Assembly: GCA_012031415.1 (NCBI GenBank) | Contig: JAAUTN010000022.1 | Span: forward strand, 1 to 37,186 | DNA: 37,186 nucleotides | Source of the DNA: Leptolyngbyaceae cyanobacterium SM1_4_3 | Lineage (GTDB): Bacteria; Cyanobacteriota; Cyanobacteriia; Elainellales; Elainellaceae | Direction: 5' to 3' | Notes under the pieces: generated by a model | Seen by the model: only the letters and a program-made list of their open reading frames with translations | The model's database searches: none | What the model was told of the DNA's origin: nothing | Shown here: positions 1 to 7,341 of the stretch, piece after piece | How positions within the stretch are numbered: the stretch's first letter is position 1 | How the letters are laid out: every line of letters starts with the position of its first letter | Program-made: the position numbers and the translations under genes

Positions 1-2
1 CT

Positions 3-1103
3 CAATCCTTTCCAACTACAGGCGGAGAATCCGATGCCCTGGACATTATCACCAGTTCGCTGGAATTGTCCCGTGCCACGGTGGAGTCCTGGAACACGGT
101 CTGGCTAGTAACGCTAGACCCGCTTGCGTCTGGACTCTGGATTGGGCTGATCCAATTGGGCATTACCCTGGGAGCTGCCAGCATTCTGTTTATTGCGATG
201 ACTACAGGTAAAGACATTATCGATAAGCAGTCCTGGTCAGAGCTAGCTTCAATCTTCGTTTGGCCGTTGGTGATTATGATTTTCCTGGGTGCGAATGGCA
301 ATGTCCTGGCGGGTACGATCAAGTTTATCCGAGGCTTTTCTTATACGCAGGTACAGAATGTATTGCAACTTCAGGTGGGTGAACTGACGTTTCGGGATGC
401 CATTTCTAATGTGACGATCACCGGCATTGCCAAACAACAGCTTGAAAGTCTTTATAGCGAATGTCAGGGTAAGGTTGGCACTGAACTGGTGGAATGCTGG
501 AACTCAAAGCAAGAGCAGGCACAAGCGATCGTGGCTGAAGCAGAACGACAAGCGCGATCGCCCCTGGAGCCGTTACGTGCCTTTGGTCAGGCGTTGTGGA
601 ATGCATCATTGCCCGGTCAAATCAGCACAGCCGTGCGATTAACAACTGACCCTGGTAGCGTATTCCGAGACACTGCAATTCCCATCATCCGGTTTATTCT
701 CTACGCTTTGCAATGGGGATTCGTCAATATTCTGGAAGCGGCACTATTGCTAACGGCGCTGTTTGCACCGATCGCGATCGGACTCTCGCTTTTACCGCTG
801 CAAGGTCGCCCGATCTGGGCATGGCTAACTGGATTTATCACTCTGTTCGGGATTCAACTGGGTTACAACATTGTGGTTGGCTTAACCGCCGTTGTGCTCG
901 TTAAGTCTGGGGCAGAACTGGTGTCGGATGTGGCATTTCTCTTTTTCCTCAGCATCTTTGCACCGGGACTAGCGGTTCTGGTTGCGGGTGGCGGAGGCTT
1001 TGCACTTTACAACGGCATTTCATCCAATGTGAAAAGTTTGATCGACATTTTTAGTAATGCGATCGGTACAGTCACCAGCATTGCGCTGATACGCCGGGGG
1101 TAG
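3..1103 (+). CDS. VirB6/TrbL-like conjugation membrane protein (5' end outside window)
   Basis: The reading frame is open from base 3 without a stop, so the true start lies left of the window; the TTG at 66 is only the first start-like codon. The product is a polytopic membrane protein: hydrophobic segments lie near residues 22-45 and 62-80 (counted from base 66), then a soluble stretch of about 115 residues with a QEQAQAIVAEAE helix, then a block of three or four further membrane segments and a Gly-rich GGGGF turn near the end. This layout fits the VirB6/TrbL family, the inner-membrane channel component of type IV secretion systems. The assignment rests on topology and on the VirB8/VirB10/VirB9-like genes that follow 2 bp downstream; no diagnostic motif is visible. 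Confidence 0.6.
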   Translation, partial: QSFPTTGGESDALDIITSSLELSRATVESWNTVWLVTLDPLASGLWIGLIQLGITLGAASILFIAMTTGKDIIDKQSWSELASIFVWPLVIMIFLGANGNVLAGTIKFIRGFSYTQVQNVLQLQVGELTFRDAISNVTITGIAKQQLESLYSECQGKVGTELVECWNSKQEQAQAIVAEAERQARSPLEPLRAFGQALWNASLPGQISTAVRLTTDPGSVFRDTAIPIIRFILYALQWGFVNILEAALLLTALFAPIAIGLSLLPLQGRPIWAWLTGFITLFGIQLGYNIVVGLTAVVLVKSGAELVSDVAFLFFLSIFAPGLAVLVAGGGGFALYNGISSNVKSLIDIFSNAIGTVTSIALIRRG

Positions 1104-1105
1104 CT

Positions 1106-1831
1106 ATGCAGATTAAACGACTTCAAGCTCCACTCTTACCAGAGGCAAAAAACTTGCTGGCAGTGTGTTTTATCTGCCTGACTGTCTTCAACAGCTTGAT
1201 TTTTGTCTTAACGCTATTCACTGCCTTTCGAGTGAACCGCATTGCCGAACGGAAGACAACCTTTGCTCAGTTGGTGAATGGTGAAACGATTTATGTCTCG
1301 GAGCAAGAGCGTCACTGGCGCTATCCATCGGTGATCCAGAAAGTCGTCAGTGATTGGACGACCCTAACCTTCAACTGGGATGAAAAGATTCCTGGCACGA
1401 ATGAACCCGATCAGGGGGTTCGAGTTGGTAATAACAAACGAATTCCGACCAATGCCTGGTTTGCTTCTCTGCTGCTGGAATCGGAGTTTGCCAAAGCTTC
1501 TCTGCCCAAGGTTGCGGAACTGGTTCCTCCGGCGCTTTTTTCAGGGCAGATTCGTAGCACGACGATCGTTTCCTACCTATCGGAACCGAGAGAAATTCGA
1601 CCCGGAGAATGGGAAGTGGATCTGGTGGCAACGCGGGTGTTGATCGATCGAACGACGGGTAAGGATGAGCGAATTCCTTTCAATCGCACGTTTACGTTGC
1701 AGGCGGTTGAAGTGCCGCGATCGCCCCTCGGAGCCGATGCGCCTCTGGTAGAACGCAAAATCTACGAAATGCGTGCTGCGGGATTGCAAATCACCCGAAT
1801 TGTCGAGTTTAACCCCCAGCAACAGCGGTAG
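1106..1831 (+). CDS. VirB8/TraE-like type IV secretion protein
   Basis: A 241-residue protein begins with ATG two bases after the preceding stop. One hydrophobic N-terminal segment (about residues 16-42) is followed by a soluble domain of about 190 residues, the bitopic architecture of VirB8/TraE, which has a short cytoplasmic tail, one membrane helix and a periplasmic NTF2-like domain bridging inner and outer parts of the secretion channel. The soluble part alternates strands and helices and ends in a Gln-rich tail. The call comes from size, topology and position between VirB6-like and VirB10-like genes. A cyanobacterial hypothetical with the same topology would look identical, so the family name is an inference. 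Confidence 0.55.
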   Translation: MQIKRLQAPLLPEAKNLLAVCFICLTVFNSLIFVLTLFTAFRVNRIAERKTTFAQLVNGETIYVSEQERHWRYPSVIQKVVSDWTTLTFNWDEKIPGTNEPDQGVRVGNNKRIPTNAWFASLLLESEFAKASLPKVAELVPPALFSGQIRSTTIVSYLSEPREIRPGEWEVDLVATRVLIDRTTGKDERIPFNRTFTLQAVEVPRSPLGADAPLVERKIYEMRAAGLQITRIVEFNPQQQR

Positions 1832-1847
1832 TGCAGCGAGGATGATT

Positions 1848-3524
1848 ATGACGAATGCGAATCGGCAGTTTGAATCCCATGAGTTTGATGAAGTGTCTCA
1901 GACACTTTCAAATGCTACTCAGCATCCAAATGGGAATGGTAAAACATCTACAGCTCCTATCCTTACTGAGTTGCAGGATGATGACCTGACCCCAGAAGAG
2001 GAACAGCAACTAGCGGGTTTTAATCCCGCAACTCCGCAGTTAATTTCAGAAGAATATCGGCTGAAGCAAGACCAGGAAGGTGCAGTAGAGCGTCCACTGG
2101 CGGAACGTGCCAGCATTCGATTAGGTTCAGTGGTGGCAGTGGTTGGAACAGTGATGGGAGCCGGAGCCTTCTTGTGGTTTGGCTTCCTTCAACCCCGCCC
2201 ACCAGCCCGACAAGTTACTCAGTCGCCAACCCCAACCCCGACAACGCCTCCAACGTTTGATGAGACGGCTGAACTAAAAAGTCGTTTGGCATTTCAGGAT
2301 CAACAGCAACAACTCCAGCCTGAATCTGCTGCTAGACCTCAATCTCCAGTCCCATCCAGACCTGTGGCTTCGAGATCAACGGCTCCAGTGCCGACTCCGG
2401 CTGCGGTATCTCCTCCTATCACAGCCTCTCGACCAGACCCAGTGATTGTAAGGCCACCTGTTACTCCACCAGAGAGGATTCAGCCTGTCGAAAGGGTCGA
2501 TCCGTTTCAGCGCTGGGCACAACTGGCAAATGTTGGACAACTACGAGTGAGTCCCGGTGTAATGGAGCCTTCGAGAACAGCTTCCAATGATCGACCTGGT
2601 GCTCAGTCTAATCCATCTCCATTAGCGACTCAGCAAAACCCGGTTATTCCCGTAGTCTCTATTGGTAGGACAGAAACAGAATCATCAAGCCTGACAACTA
2701 GTTCTGATATGGTTCCTAACCCCTTTGGGGTGGCTCCGCCTACAGAATTGCGTTCCACGTTTAGTGCTGACATGACTCCTGGCATGATTGGCATTCTGAA
2801 CCGTACTCCAGCAAGCCAACTTGATCAGCGCACCGGCAGCTTAAGCGAAGTCGCACTCGGAACATCCACCAGGGCTAAGGTTATTCTGCCAATGGTTTGG
2901 GATGAAGGCGGCAGTAATTCAACGGGTGGTACAGCGTCTGCCCAAGAAAATCGCTTTGCCGTAGAGTTGGTTGAAGATATGAAAGCCACCAATGGCACAG
3001 TGGCACTCCCTGCGGGTACGGTTTTGGTGATTCGTACCAGCGCTGTAGGGCGAGGTAATAATTTAGTATCGGCAAGTGCGATCGCCATTGTGTATCGCGA
3101 TCGCCTTGGTCAAATTCGTCAGCAAACCTTACCACCTGACAGCCTTCAGATTCGGGGGCAAGACAATCGACCATTAATAGCCCAAAAGCTCAATGATGTG
3201 GGACCTGATATCGCTCGCCAAGATCTGTTAACAGGGTTACTCAGCAGCCTGGGTCGGGTGGGAACGATTATCAATCAACCGCGTACCCAGTCCAGCACCA
3301 CCACATCGGCAGGTAACTTTAATCAAAGCGTGATCACTTCGAGTGCTGAACCTCAGATTTGGGCAGCCGCATTGGAAGGTTTCTTCAATCCTATTGCTGA
3401 ACGGATATCCCGCCGCTCTGATCAAACGATGCAAGAACTCTTGCAACGACCCAATGTGCAGTTTGTTCCTGAAGGAACCGAAGTTTCTGTGGTGGTCAAT
3501 AGCTTTTTGAGGGTAGACCGATGA
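1848..3524 (+). CDS. VirB10/TrbI/TraB-like type IV secretion protein
   Basis: A 558-residue protein if started at the ATG at 1848, which has a GAGG six bases upstream. The ATG at 1842 has no room for a ribosome-binding site, and a GTG at 1773 lies inside the preceding gene. An acidic cytoplasmic N-terminus (about 90 residues) leads into one membrane helix at about residues 92-114 (GSVVAVVGTVMGAGAF), then about 100 residues very rich in Pro, Ser and Thr, then a folded C-terminal domain with the VirB10-like phrase LPAGTVLVIRT. VirB10 proteins span the inner membrane, cross the periplasm through a Pro-rich linker and form the outer-membrane pore. Its stop overlaps the next start by 4 bp, indicating translational coupling. 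Confidence 0.75.
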   Translation: MTNANRQFESHEFDEVSQTLSNATQHPNGNGKTSTAPILTELQDDDLTPEEEQQLAGFNPATPQLISEEYRLKQDQEGAVERPLAERASIRLGSVVAVVGTVMGAGAFLWFGFLQPRPPARQVTQSPTPTPTTPPTFDETAELKSRLAFQDQQQQLQPESAARPQSPVPSRPVASRSTAPVPTPAAVSPPITASRPDPVIVRPPVTPPERIQPVERVDPFQRWAQLANVGQLRVSPGVMEPSRTASNDRPGAQSNPSPLATQQNPVIPVVSIGRTETESSSLTTSSDMVPNPFGVAPPTELRSTFSADMTPGMIGILNRTPASQLDQRTGSLSEVALGTSTRAKVILPMVWDEGGSNSTGGTASAQENRFAVELVEDMKATNGTVALPAGTVLVIRTSAVGRGNNLVSASAIAIVYRDRLGQIRQQTLPPDSLQIRGQDNRPLIAQKLNDVGPDIARQDLLTGLLSSLGRVGTIINQPRTQSSTTTSAGNFNQSVITSSAEPQIWAAALEGFFNPIAERISRRSDQTMQELLQRPNVQFVPEGTEVSVVVNSFLRVDR

Positions 3525-4258
3525 GACGATTGCCTGCTCTGACCTTAGTTAGCACAGCATTATTGATTGGTTTGGTATCTCCTGGGCTGTCCGTTCAGGC
3601 ACAAACATCAGCCTATCAGGTTGTCGATCGCAACAGAGCGACCACCAGTGCGGTTCAAGTTCAAGTGGCTCCTGGACGGGCAACCTTGATTAGTTTTAGC
3701 CAGACCGATGAAACGATCGCCTATATTCTGCTGGCAGATGCTTCACGGGTAGTCTACAGCACGGATGCTGAGCTAGAGACTGGGCGGGCAAAGACTGTTT
3801 TCTTGAGAGTGATTCAACCGCTTCGCTTTCCGGGAGCGACCACTGCGCCTGTAACCAACCTGATGGTGCAAACGGTAGATGCTAGAGGGCAGAATCGGCT
3901 CTACACGTTTGATATTGTTCATAACAGCAATCCGCGTTATGTTGGTGTTCAGATTTTGCCTGCGATCGCCCGTTCACAAGCTTCTCCCGCTGTTGGCAAC
4001 CTTAACTTGACCCCTGACAGAATTCAAACCGGGTTAAGCATTGCCATTATGCGAGGCTACACGTCGATTGATGATCCTATTGTTGCTAAAGTCCGTCAGC
4101 TTCTAGAATTGATGCGAACTGAAAATATGACAGTTTCGGAGGCAGCCCACTCAGTCGGGGTTCCATTGGAGGTACTTGCAGAACTGGGACAGCTTGCCCA
4201 GGAAGGTCAACCTTCTTTGCCCATTCGGGAAACTTCAACATTAAAAACTGTATTTTAG
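3521..4258 (+). CDS. VirB9/TraK-like secreted type IV secretion component
   Basis: A 245-residue protein starting at an ATGA overlap with the VirB10-like gene. It has a clear Sec signal peptide (MRR, hydrophobic core to about residue 22, likely cleavage after VQA near residue 27). The mature part is beta-rich, as in VirB9/TraK, the periplasmic partner of VirB10 in the outer-membrane core complex. The C-terminal third, with a helical HTH-like stretch (MTVSEAAHSVGVPLEVLAEL), may be an added domain. The gene order here (6, 8, 10, 9) differs from the usual 8-9-10. It closes the conjugation operon: the next 187 bp hold no recognisable gene. Confidence 0.6.
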   Translation: MRRLPALTLVSTALLIGLVSPGLSVQAQTSAYQVVDRNRATTSAVQVQVAPGRATLISFSQTDETIAYILLADASRVVYSTDAELETGRAKTVFLRVIQPLRFPGATTAPVTNLMVQTVDARGQNRLYTFDIVHNSNPRYVGVQILPAIARSQASPAVGNLNLTPDRIQTGLSIAIMRGYTSIDDPIVAKVRQLLELMRTENMTVSEAAHSVGVPLEVLAELGQLAQEGQPSLPIRETSTLKTVF

Positions 4259-4445
4259 GCAAGCTTTCGATAATCGCTTCCACAAAGACTTGCTGAAGGT
4301 ATTCGTGAATCAACTTCCACGATGATTTTATTTTATCTAAAATTTTAAGAGCTATCAAAAGTAAAAATAGATACTCGTCATCTGAGAATTTGTTTAGAGT
4401 GATAGGCGACATGCAATTTGCCCTTGCTCAGAGGAAGGTTCTTAG

Positions 4446-4844
4446 GTGAGTATTGTTGGTCATGGAATCGATATTGTTGAGATTGCTAGATTCAAAGCAA
4501 CCTTGGATAGAAAGCAGAGCCAGTTCGAGTCTCAATGCTTCACAGCCTTGGAATGTCAAATTGCAGATGAGGCAGGTGTGAATCGCGTTGCCTGTCTTGC
4601 AGGTCGGTTTGCTGCTAAGGAAGCAGTACTCAAAGCTCTAGGGACGGGATGGAGCCAAGGTATTGCATGGACAGACGTGGAAATCCAGAGACTAGAGACC
4701 GGATGCCCAAGTGTGGCGTTATACGCAAAAGCTAAGGAAATAGCTAATCAGCTTGGTATTGATACATGGCTTATAAGTATCAGCCATGAAGAGTCCTATG
4801 CAGTGGCAAGCGCGATCGCTGTCGGCTCCAATTTAGTGTCGTAG
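4446..4844 (+). CDS. acpS: Holo-[acyl-carrier-protein] synthase (AcpS-type phosphopantetheinyl transferase)
   Basis: AcpS moves 4'-phosphopantetheine from coenzyme A to the conserved serine of an acyl carrier protein. The 132-residue length is typical. The N-terminus GHGIDIVEIARF carries the Mg2+-binding Asp, and GRFAAKEAVLKALGTG is the family's second hallmark with the metal/CoA-binding Glu-Lys. The C-terminal ISISHEESYAVASAI is also standard. Start is GTG at 4446, with GAGGAAGG just upstream. It stands alone after the conjugation genes, about 190 bp before a gene for an ACP-like protein, so a dedicated carrier partner is likely. Cyanobacteria were long thought to rely mainly on Sfp-type transferases, which makes an AcpS on an accessory element notable. 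Confidence 0.9.
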   Translation: MSIVGHGIDIVEIARFKATLDRKQSQFESQCFTALECQIADEAGVNRVACLAGRFAAKEAVLKALGTGWSQGIAWTDVEIQRLETGCPSVALYAKAKEIANQLGIDTWLISISHEESYAVASAIAVGSNLVS

Positions 4845-4881
4845 GTATTCTCCTGCGCTGAATACCAAATTCGACTTTGGG

Positions 4882-4921
4882 TTGACACCTGACGTTCAAA
4901 TTGGTAAGATTATCTTACCAA
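4882..4921 (+). promoter_or_regulatory. Promoter with -10 embedded in a perfect inverted repeat (candidate XRE operator)
   Basis: A consensus -35 TTGACA lies at 4882-4887, followed by a 17-base spacer and a -10-like TAAGAT at 4905-4910. The -10 sits inside an inverted repeat at 4901-4921 with perfect 10-base arms (TTGGTAAGAT / ATCTTACCAA) around one central base. A repressor bound here would block polymerase directly. The site precedes the ACP-like gene and its XRE-regulator partner, so autoregulation by that regulator is the simplest reading. The sequence is directly visible; the binding protein is inferred. Confidence 0.75.
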
Positions 4922-5035
4922 ATACAAAAATAAATGTTACCATTAATGAAGTGAGCCAATTGTGTATATGTTCAGAGCAGTAAGATTTTATTTCCAAATT
5001 TGGTACGTTTGTATTACAATAATGGAAGCCAGATA

Positions 5036-5323
5036 ATGAATCTAGAAACAGTAAAGTCTGCTCTTATAGGTGTCGTTAAGGACATTCAACGATTCGGTGG
5101 ACATGATGAATCTAAAGTTTCAGGAGGTGTATATCCTGTGAAGGATCTCCCAAGCTTCGATAGCCAGATCTGTATCGAGGCAATGAGTATGCTCTCCAGT
5201 TCGTTAGGTATAGAAATTCCGCTTGATAGGAATATTTTTGCTACTGAGGATAAGAAACGACTGCTGACAATAGATGAAGCATCGGTTGTAGTCTATGAAG
5301 GATTGAGTAAAGGAGAAAAATGA
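5036..5323 (+). CDS. Acyl-carrier-protein-like small protein
   Basis: A 95-residue protein from the ATG at 5036, which has GGAAG eight bases upstream; an in-frame GTG at 5000 has no such signal. It reads like an ACP: a first amphipathic helix (ETVKSALIGVVKDIQ), a loop, then DLPSFDSQICIEAMSMLSS, where DS matches the DSL phosphopantetheine-attachment motif at the start of helix II, then LGIEIP, which parallels the EIP end of ACP helix II, and a C-terminal helix LTIDEASVVVYEGL. The motif is unusual: FDSQ instead of G/A-DSL. The upstream AcpS could modify this serine. The gene overlaps the XRE gene by 4 bp (ATGA). The ACP call is my own pattern match; a domain search could overturn it. Confidence 0.6.
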   Translation: MNLETVKSALIGVVKDIQRFGGHDESKVSGGVYPVKDLPSFDSQICIEAMSMLSSSLGIEIPLDRNIFATEDKKRLLTIDEASVVVYEGLSKGEK

Positions 5324-5667
5324 TGTCTGAAACACCCGATGTCAGGGCAACCATTGCAGAACGAATTCGTAAGGCAAGAGAGATGGCAGGGCTGTCCCAA
5401 GGACAAGCAGCTAAAATGCTTGGACTTCATCGACCTTCAATCACAGAAGCAGAAGCTGGTAATCGAAAGGTGTCTGCTGAGGAGATTACTAAGTTTGCAG
5501 AGCTATACAAGGTAGACATGTCTTGGTTATTGGGTGAGGGTGAAGATCAAATAGATCCCAATGACAGTAAACTCCTACTTGCAGCGCGGAATATGAAAAA
5601 ACTCAAACCGGAAGAACTCGATGTGGTTTTAGCAGTTATAGCTTCCATCCGTGGTGGGAGAAAATAG
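5320..5667 (+). CDS. XRE-family helix-turn-helix transcriptional regulator
   Basis: A 115-residue protein with a Cro/C1-type HTH at about residues 12-66: IAERIRKAREMAGLSQGQAA, then a recognition helix around LHRPSITEAEAGNRKVS. A short C-terminal tail (LKPEELDVVLAVI) resembles the dimerisation tail of phage and ICE repressors. The ATG at 5320 overlaps the preceding stop; the next codon is also ATG (5323) and is better spaced from AGGAG, so either may be used. It is followed 2 bp later by an ImmA/IrrE-type peptidase gene, the classic ImmR-ImmA arrangement in which the peptidase cleaves the repressor on a stress signal. Its likely target is the inverted repeat at 4901-4921. Confidence 0.88.
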   Translation: MMSETPDVRATIAERIRKAREMAGLSQGQAAKMLGLHRPSITEAEAGNRKVSAEEITKFAELYKVDMSWLLGEGEDQIDPNDSKLLLAARNMKKLKPEELDVVLAVIASIRGGRK

Positions 5668-5669
5668 TT

Positions 5670-6536
5670 ATGGAGTCGCGGGAAATTCTGGCTGGACAGG
5701 CGCTCAATAAAGCTTTGGAAATAAGGAGAAAATTGAACATTCAAGCAAATTTTCCACTTGATATTTATAGCGCTTGTGAGCAATTAGACATAACAGTTCA
5801 ATTTGTTGCTATTCCTAGTGGTGAAGGAATGTATTGGCATGAGGATGGTGAAGCAAGAATATTGGTTTCGGCTCATCGCCCTCTTCCACGCAAGGTCTTC
5901 ACATGTGGGCATGAACTAGGACATCACCTTTTTGATCATGGTTCCACAATAGACGAATTAGAAGAATCTATAAGAAGGAGTCGGTTTGATCCTAAAGAAT
6001 TCTTAGTTGATTGTTTCTCCGGTTTTTTTCTGATGCCTAAACTAGCTGTTCAGAGTGCATTTAGCTCCCGGAATTGGACTCCAGCAACGGCTACGCCACT
6101 CCAAGTGTTTACTATTGCTTGCAGCTTTGGTGTTGGATATAGCACTCTAATTGATCATATGACTTACGCTCTTAAACTGATCACAGAGACTAAGGCTAAA
6201 GAATTGAAAAAATCCAGTCCCAAAAACATTCGTCAAGGGCTGTTTGGAGAGCTATCGACTAATCCTCTTATGGTTGTAGATGAGCAATGGCTACTTAAGA
6301 CAGTTGATGTTGAAGTTGGCTACCAGATTTTATTACCCAAAACGGTGCAAATAGAGGGTGATATCGTTAGCTTTCAAACAGATACCAAATATGGAAGACT
6401 TTTTCAAGCTGATCATTCGGGGCTTGCGCGTGCTTATTGTCCTGGAATGAATTGGGCAGTCAACATTAGAGTATCTCGATTTGAATATGTAGGTCTCAGT
6501 GCATATCGACATTTTGGAGAATGTGATGATGAGTAG
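5670..6536 (+). CDS. ImmA/IrrE-family metallopeptidase
   Basis: A 288-residue protein with the zinc-peptidase motif HELGHH at residues 81-86 and a downstream acidic helix (EFLVDCFSGFFLMP) that supplies the further ligand and the FLMP phrase typical of this family. ImmA and IrrE/DdrO-type peptidases cleave an XRE repressor to switch on an element or a damage response. Residues after about 180 form an extra C-terminal domain of unknown role. It lies 2 bp after the XRE gene and overlaps the next gene by about 11 bp, so it is part of the same transcription unit as the nucleotide-enzyme genes. Regulation of the whole cluster by XRE-ImmA is inferred from this linkage. Confidence 0.88.
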   Translation: MESREILAGQALNKALEIRRKLNIQANFPLDIYSACEQLDITVQFVAIPSGEGMYWHEDGEARILVSAHRPLPRKVFTCGHELGHHLFDHGSTIDELEESIRRSRFDPKEFLVDCFSGFFLMPKLAVQSAFSSRNWTPATATPLQVFTIACSFGVGYSTLIDHMTYALKLITETKAKELKKSSPKNIRQGLFGELSTNPLMVVDEQWLLKTVDVEVGYQILLPKTVQIEGDIVSFQTDTKYGRLFQADHSGLARAYCPGMNWAVNIRVSRFEYVGLSAYRHFGECDDE

Positions 6537-7338
6537 CAATCCACCATTAGTTATTGAATCGACGAATCTTTCATATGCTTGGAGAGATCTATTTCTGCGG
6601 ATTCTTGAAGGATCTGGTAAAGAAATCTCTAGCCTAATAGTTAGTCTGTCCGGATTCAACAGTGGTGTTCCCAATGAAGATTCAAATATTCGAGAAGCTT
6701 TAGATCAGTGCCTTTTGGCTACCGAAAAGCAACCAATCCATACAGTTGCTAATACAATATTTCCGGAAAATCTTTGGCGATTGTACAAGAATGATCGGAG
6801 ACAATTCTTTGAGAGATATATTGATAACCTTCCTAGGATTAAAGCTTTAGCACCACACAAGAACTGCAAAGGTCTTTACTTTGAGCGTCTCACAGCATTC
6901 GGTTGTGATGTTGCCAATGGAAACCAGCTTGAGCATATTATTTCAAGTTATAACTCGAACAAGAGTGTCAGGCGTACAATGCTTCAGGCATCTATTTTTG
7001 ATCCAGATCGAGATCATACCTCTTCCGCCCAACTCGGCTTTCCTTGCCTTCAGCACTTGCAATTTATACCTGACAACCGCAACAAAACACTTTCTGTTAA
7101 TGCCTTCTATGCGACTCAGCAGATTTTTGAGAAAGCGTATGGCAATTATCTAGGAATTTGCAGACTAAGTCACTTTATGGCTTATGAAATGAATCTTTCT
7201 CTGGACAGGGTAAATTTTTATATTGGAGTTGCTAAGTTTGACACTCTTCCAAAGAGTACGCAAGAGATTGTAGAGCTACAGAAAAAGATTCAACAAGTGC
7301 TAAACCCCCTCCATGGAAACCTAAAAGATAGGAATTAG
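6526..7338 (+). CDS. Divergent thymidylate-synthase-fold protein (possible nucleotide hydroxymethylase)
   Basis: A 270-residue protein; ATG at 6526 is chosen for its GGAG six bases upstream (6529 is also possible). The C-terminal half aligns by eye with ThyA: SVRRTMLQASIFDP matches the Arg-Arg segment that contacts the nucleotide phosphate from the other subunit, GFPCLQHLQF matches the PPC active-site segment with catalytic Cys (C174), and a following helix carries a GN like the ThyA Asn. The RSxD phosphate-binding motif after the catalytic strand and the GDxHxY segment are not recognisable (positions read ATQQ and GVAKFD). So this is a remote ThyA relative, perhaps a dUMP hydroxymethylase-like enzyme, with substrate unknown. 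It sits 3 bp before the thymidylate-kinase fusion gene. Confidence 0.6.
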   Translation: MMSSNPPLVIESTNLSYAWRDLFLRILEGSGKEISSLIVSLSGFNSGVPNEDSNIREALDQCLLATEKQPIHTVANTIFPENLWRLYKNDRRQFFERYIDNLPRIKALAPHKNCKGLYFERLTAFGCDVANGNQLEHIISSYNSNKSVRRTMLQASIFDPDRDHTSSAQLGFPCLQHLQFIPDNRNKTLSVNAFYATQQIFEKAYGNYLGICRLSHFMAYEMNLSLDRVNFYIGVAKFDTLPKSTQEIVELQKKIQQVLNPLHGNLKDRN

Positions 7339-7341
7339 ACG

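Noticed and set aside
1773-1847. GTG-initiated extension of the VirB10-like gene by 25 residues
   Set aside because: It lies inside the VirB8-like gene; the ATG at 1848 has a well-spaced GAGG.
4086-4412. Reverse-strand reading frame of 108 codons overlapping the VirB9-like gene and the gap after it
   Set aside because: Most of it is the shadow of the VirB9-like gene. The 50 codons in the gap are Leu/Ile-rich without a recognisable domain or a ribosome-binding site.
4843-4866. GGTATT/AATACC stem after acpS as a terminator
   Set aside because: The arms are six bases around a 12-base loop and no T-tract follows.
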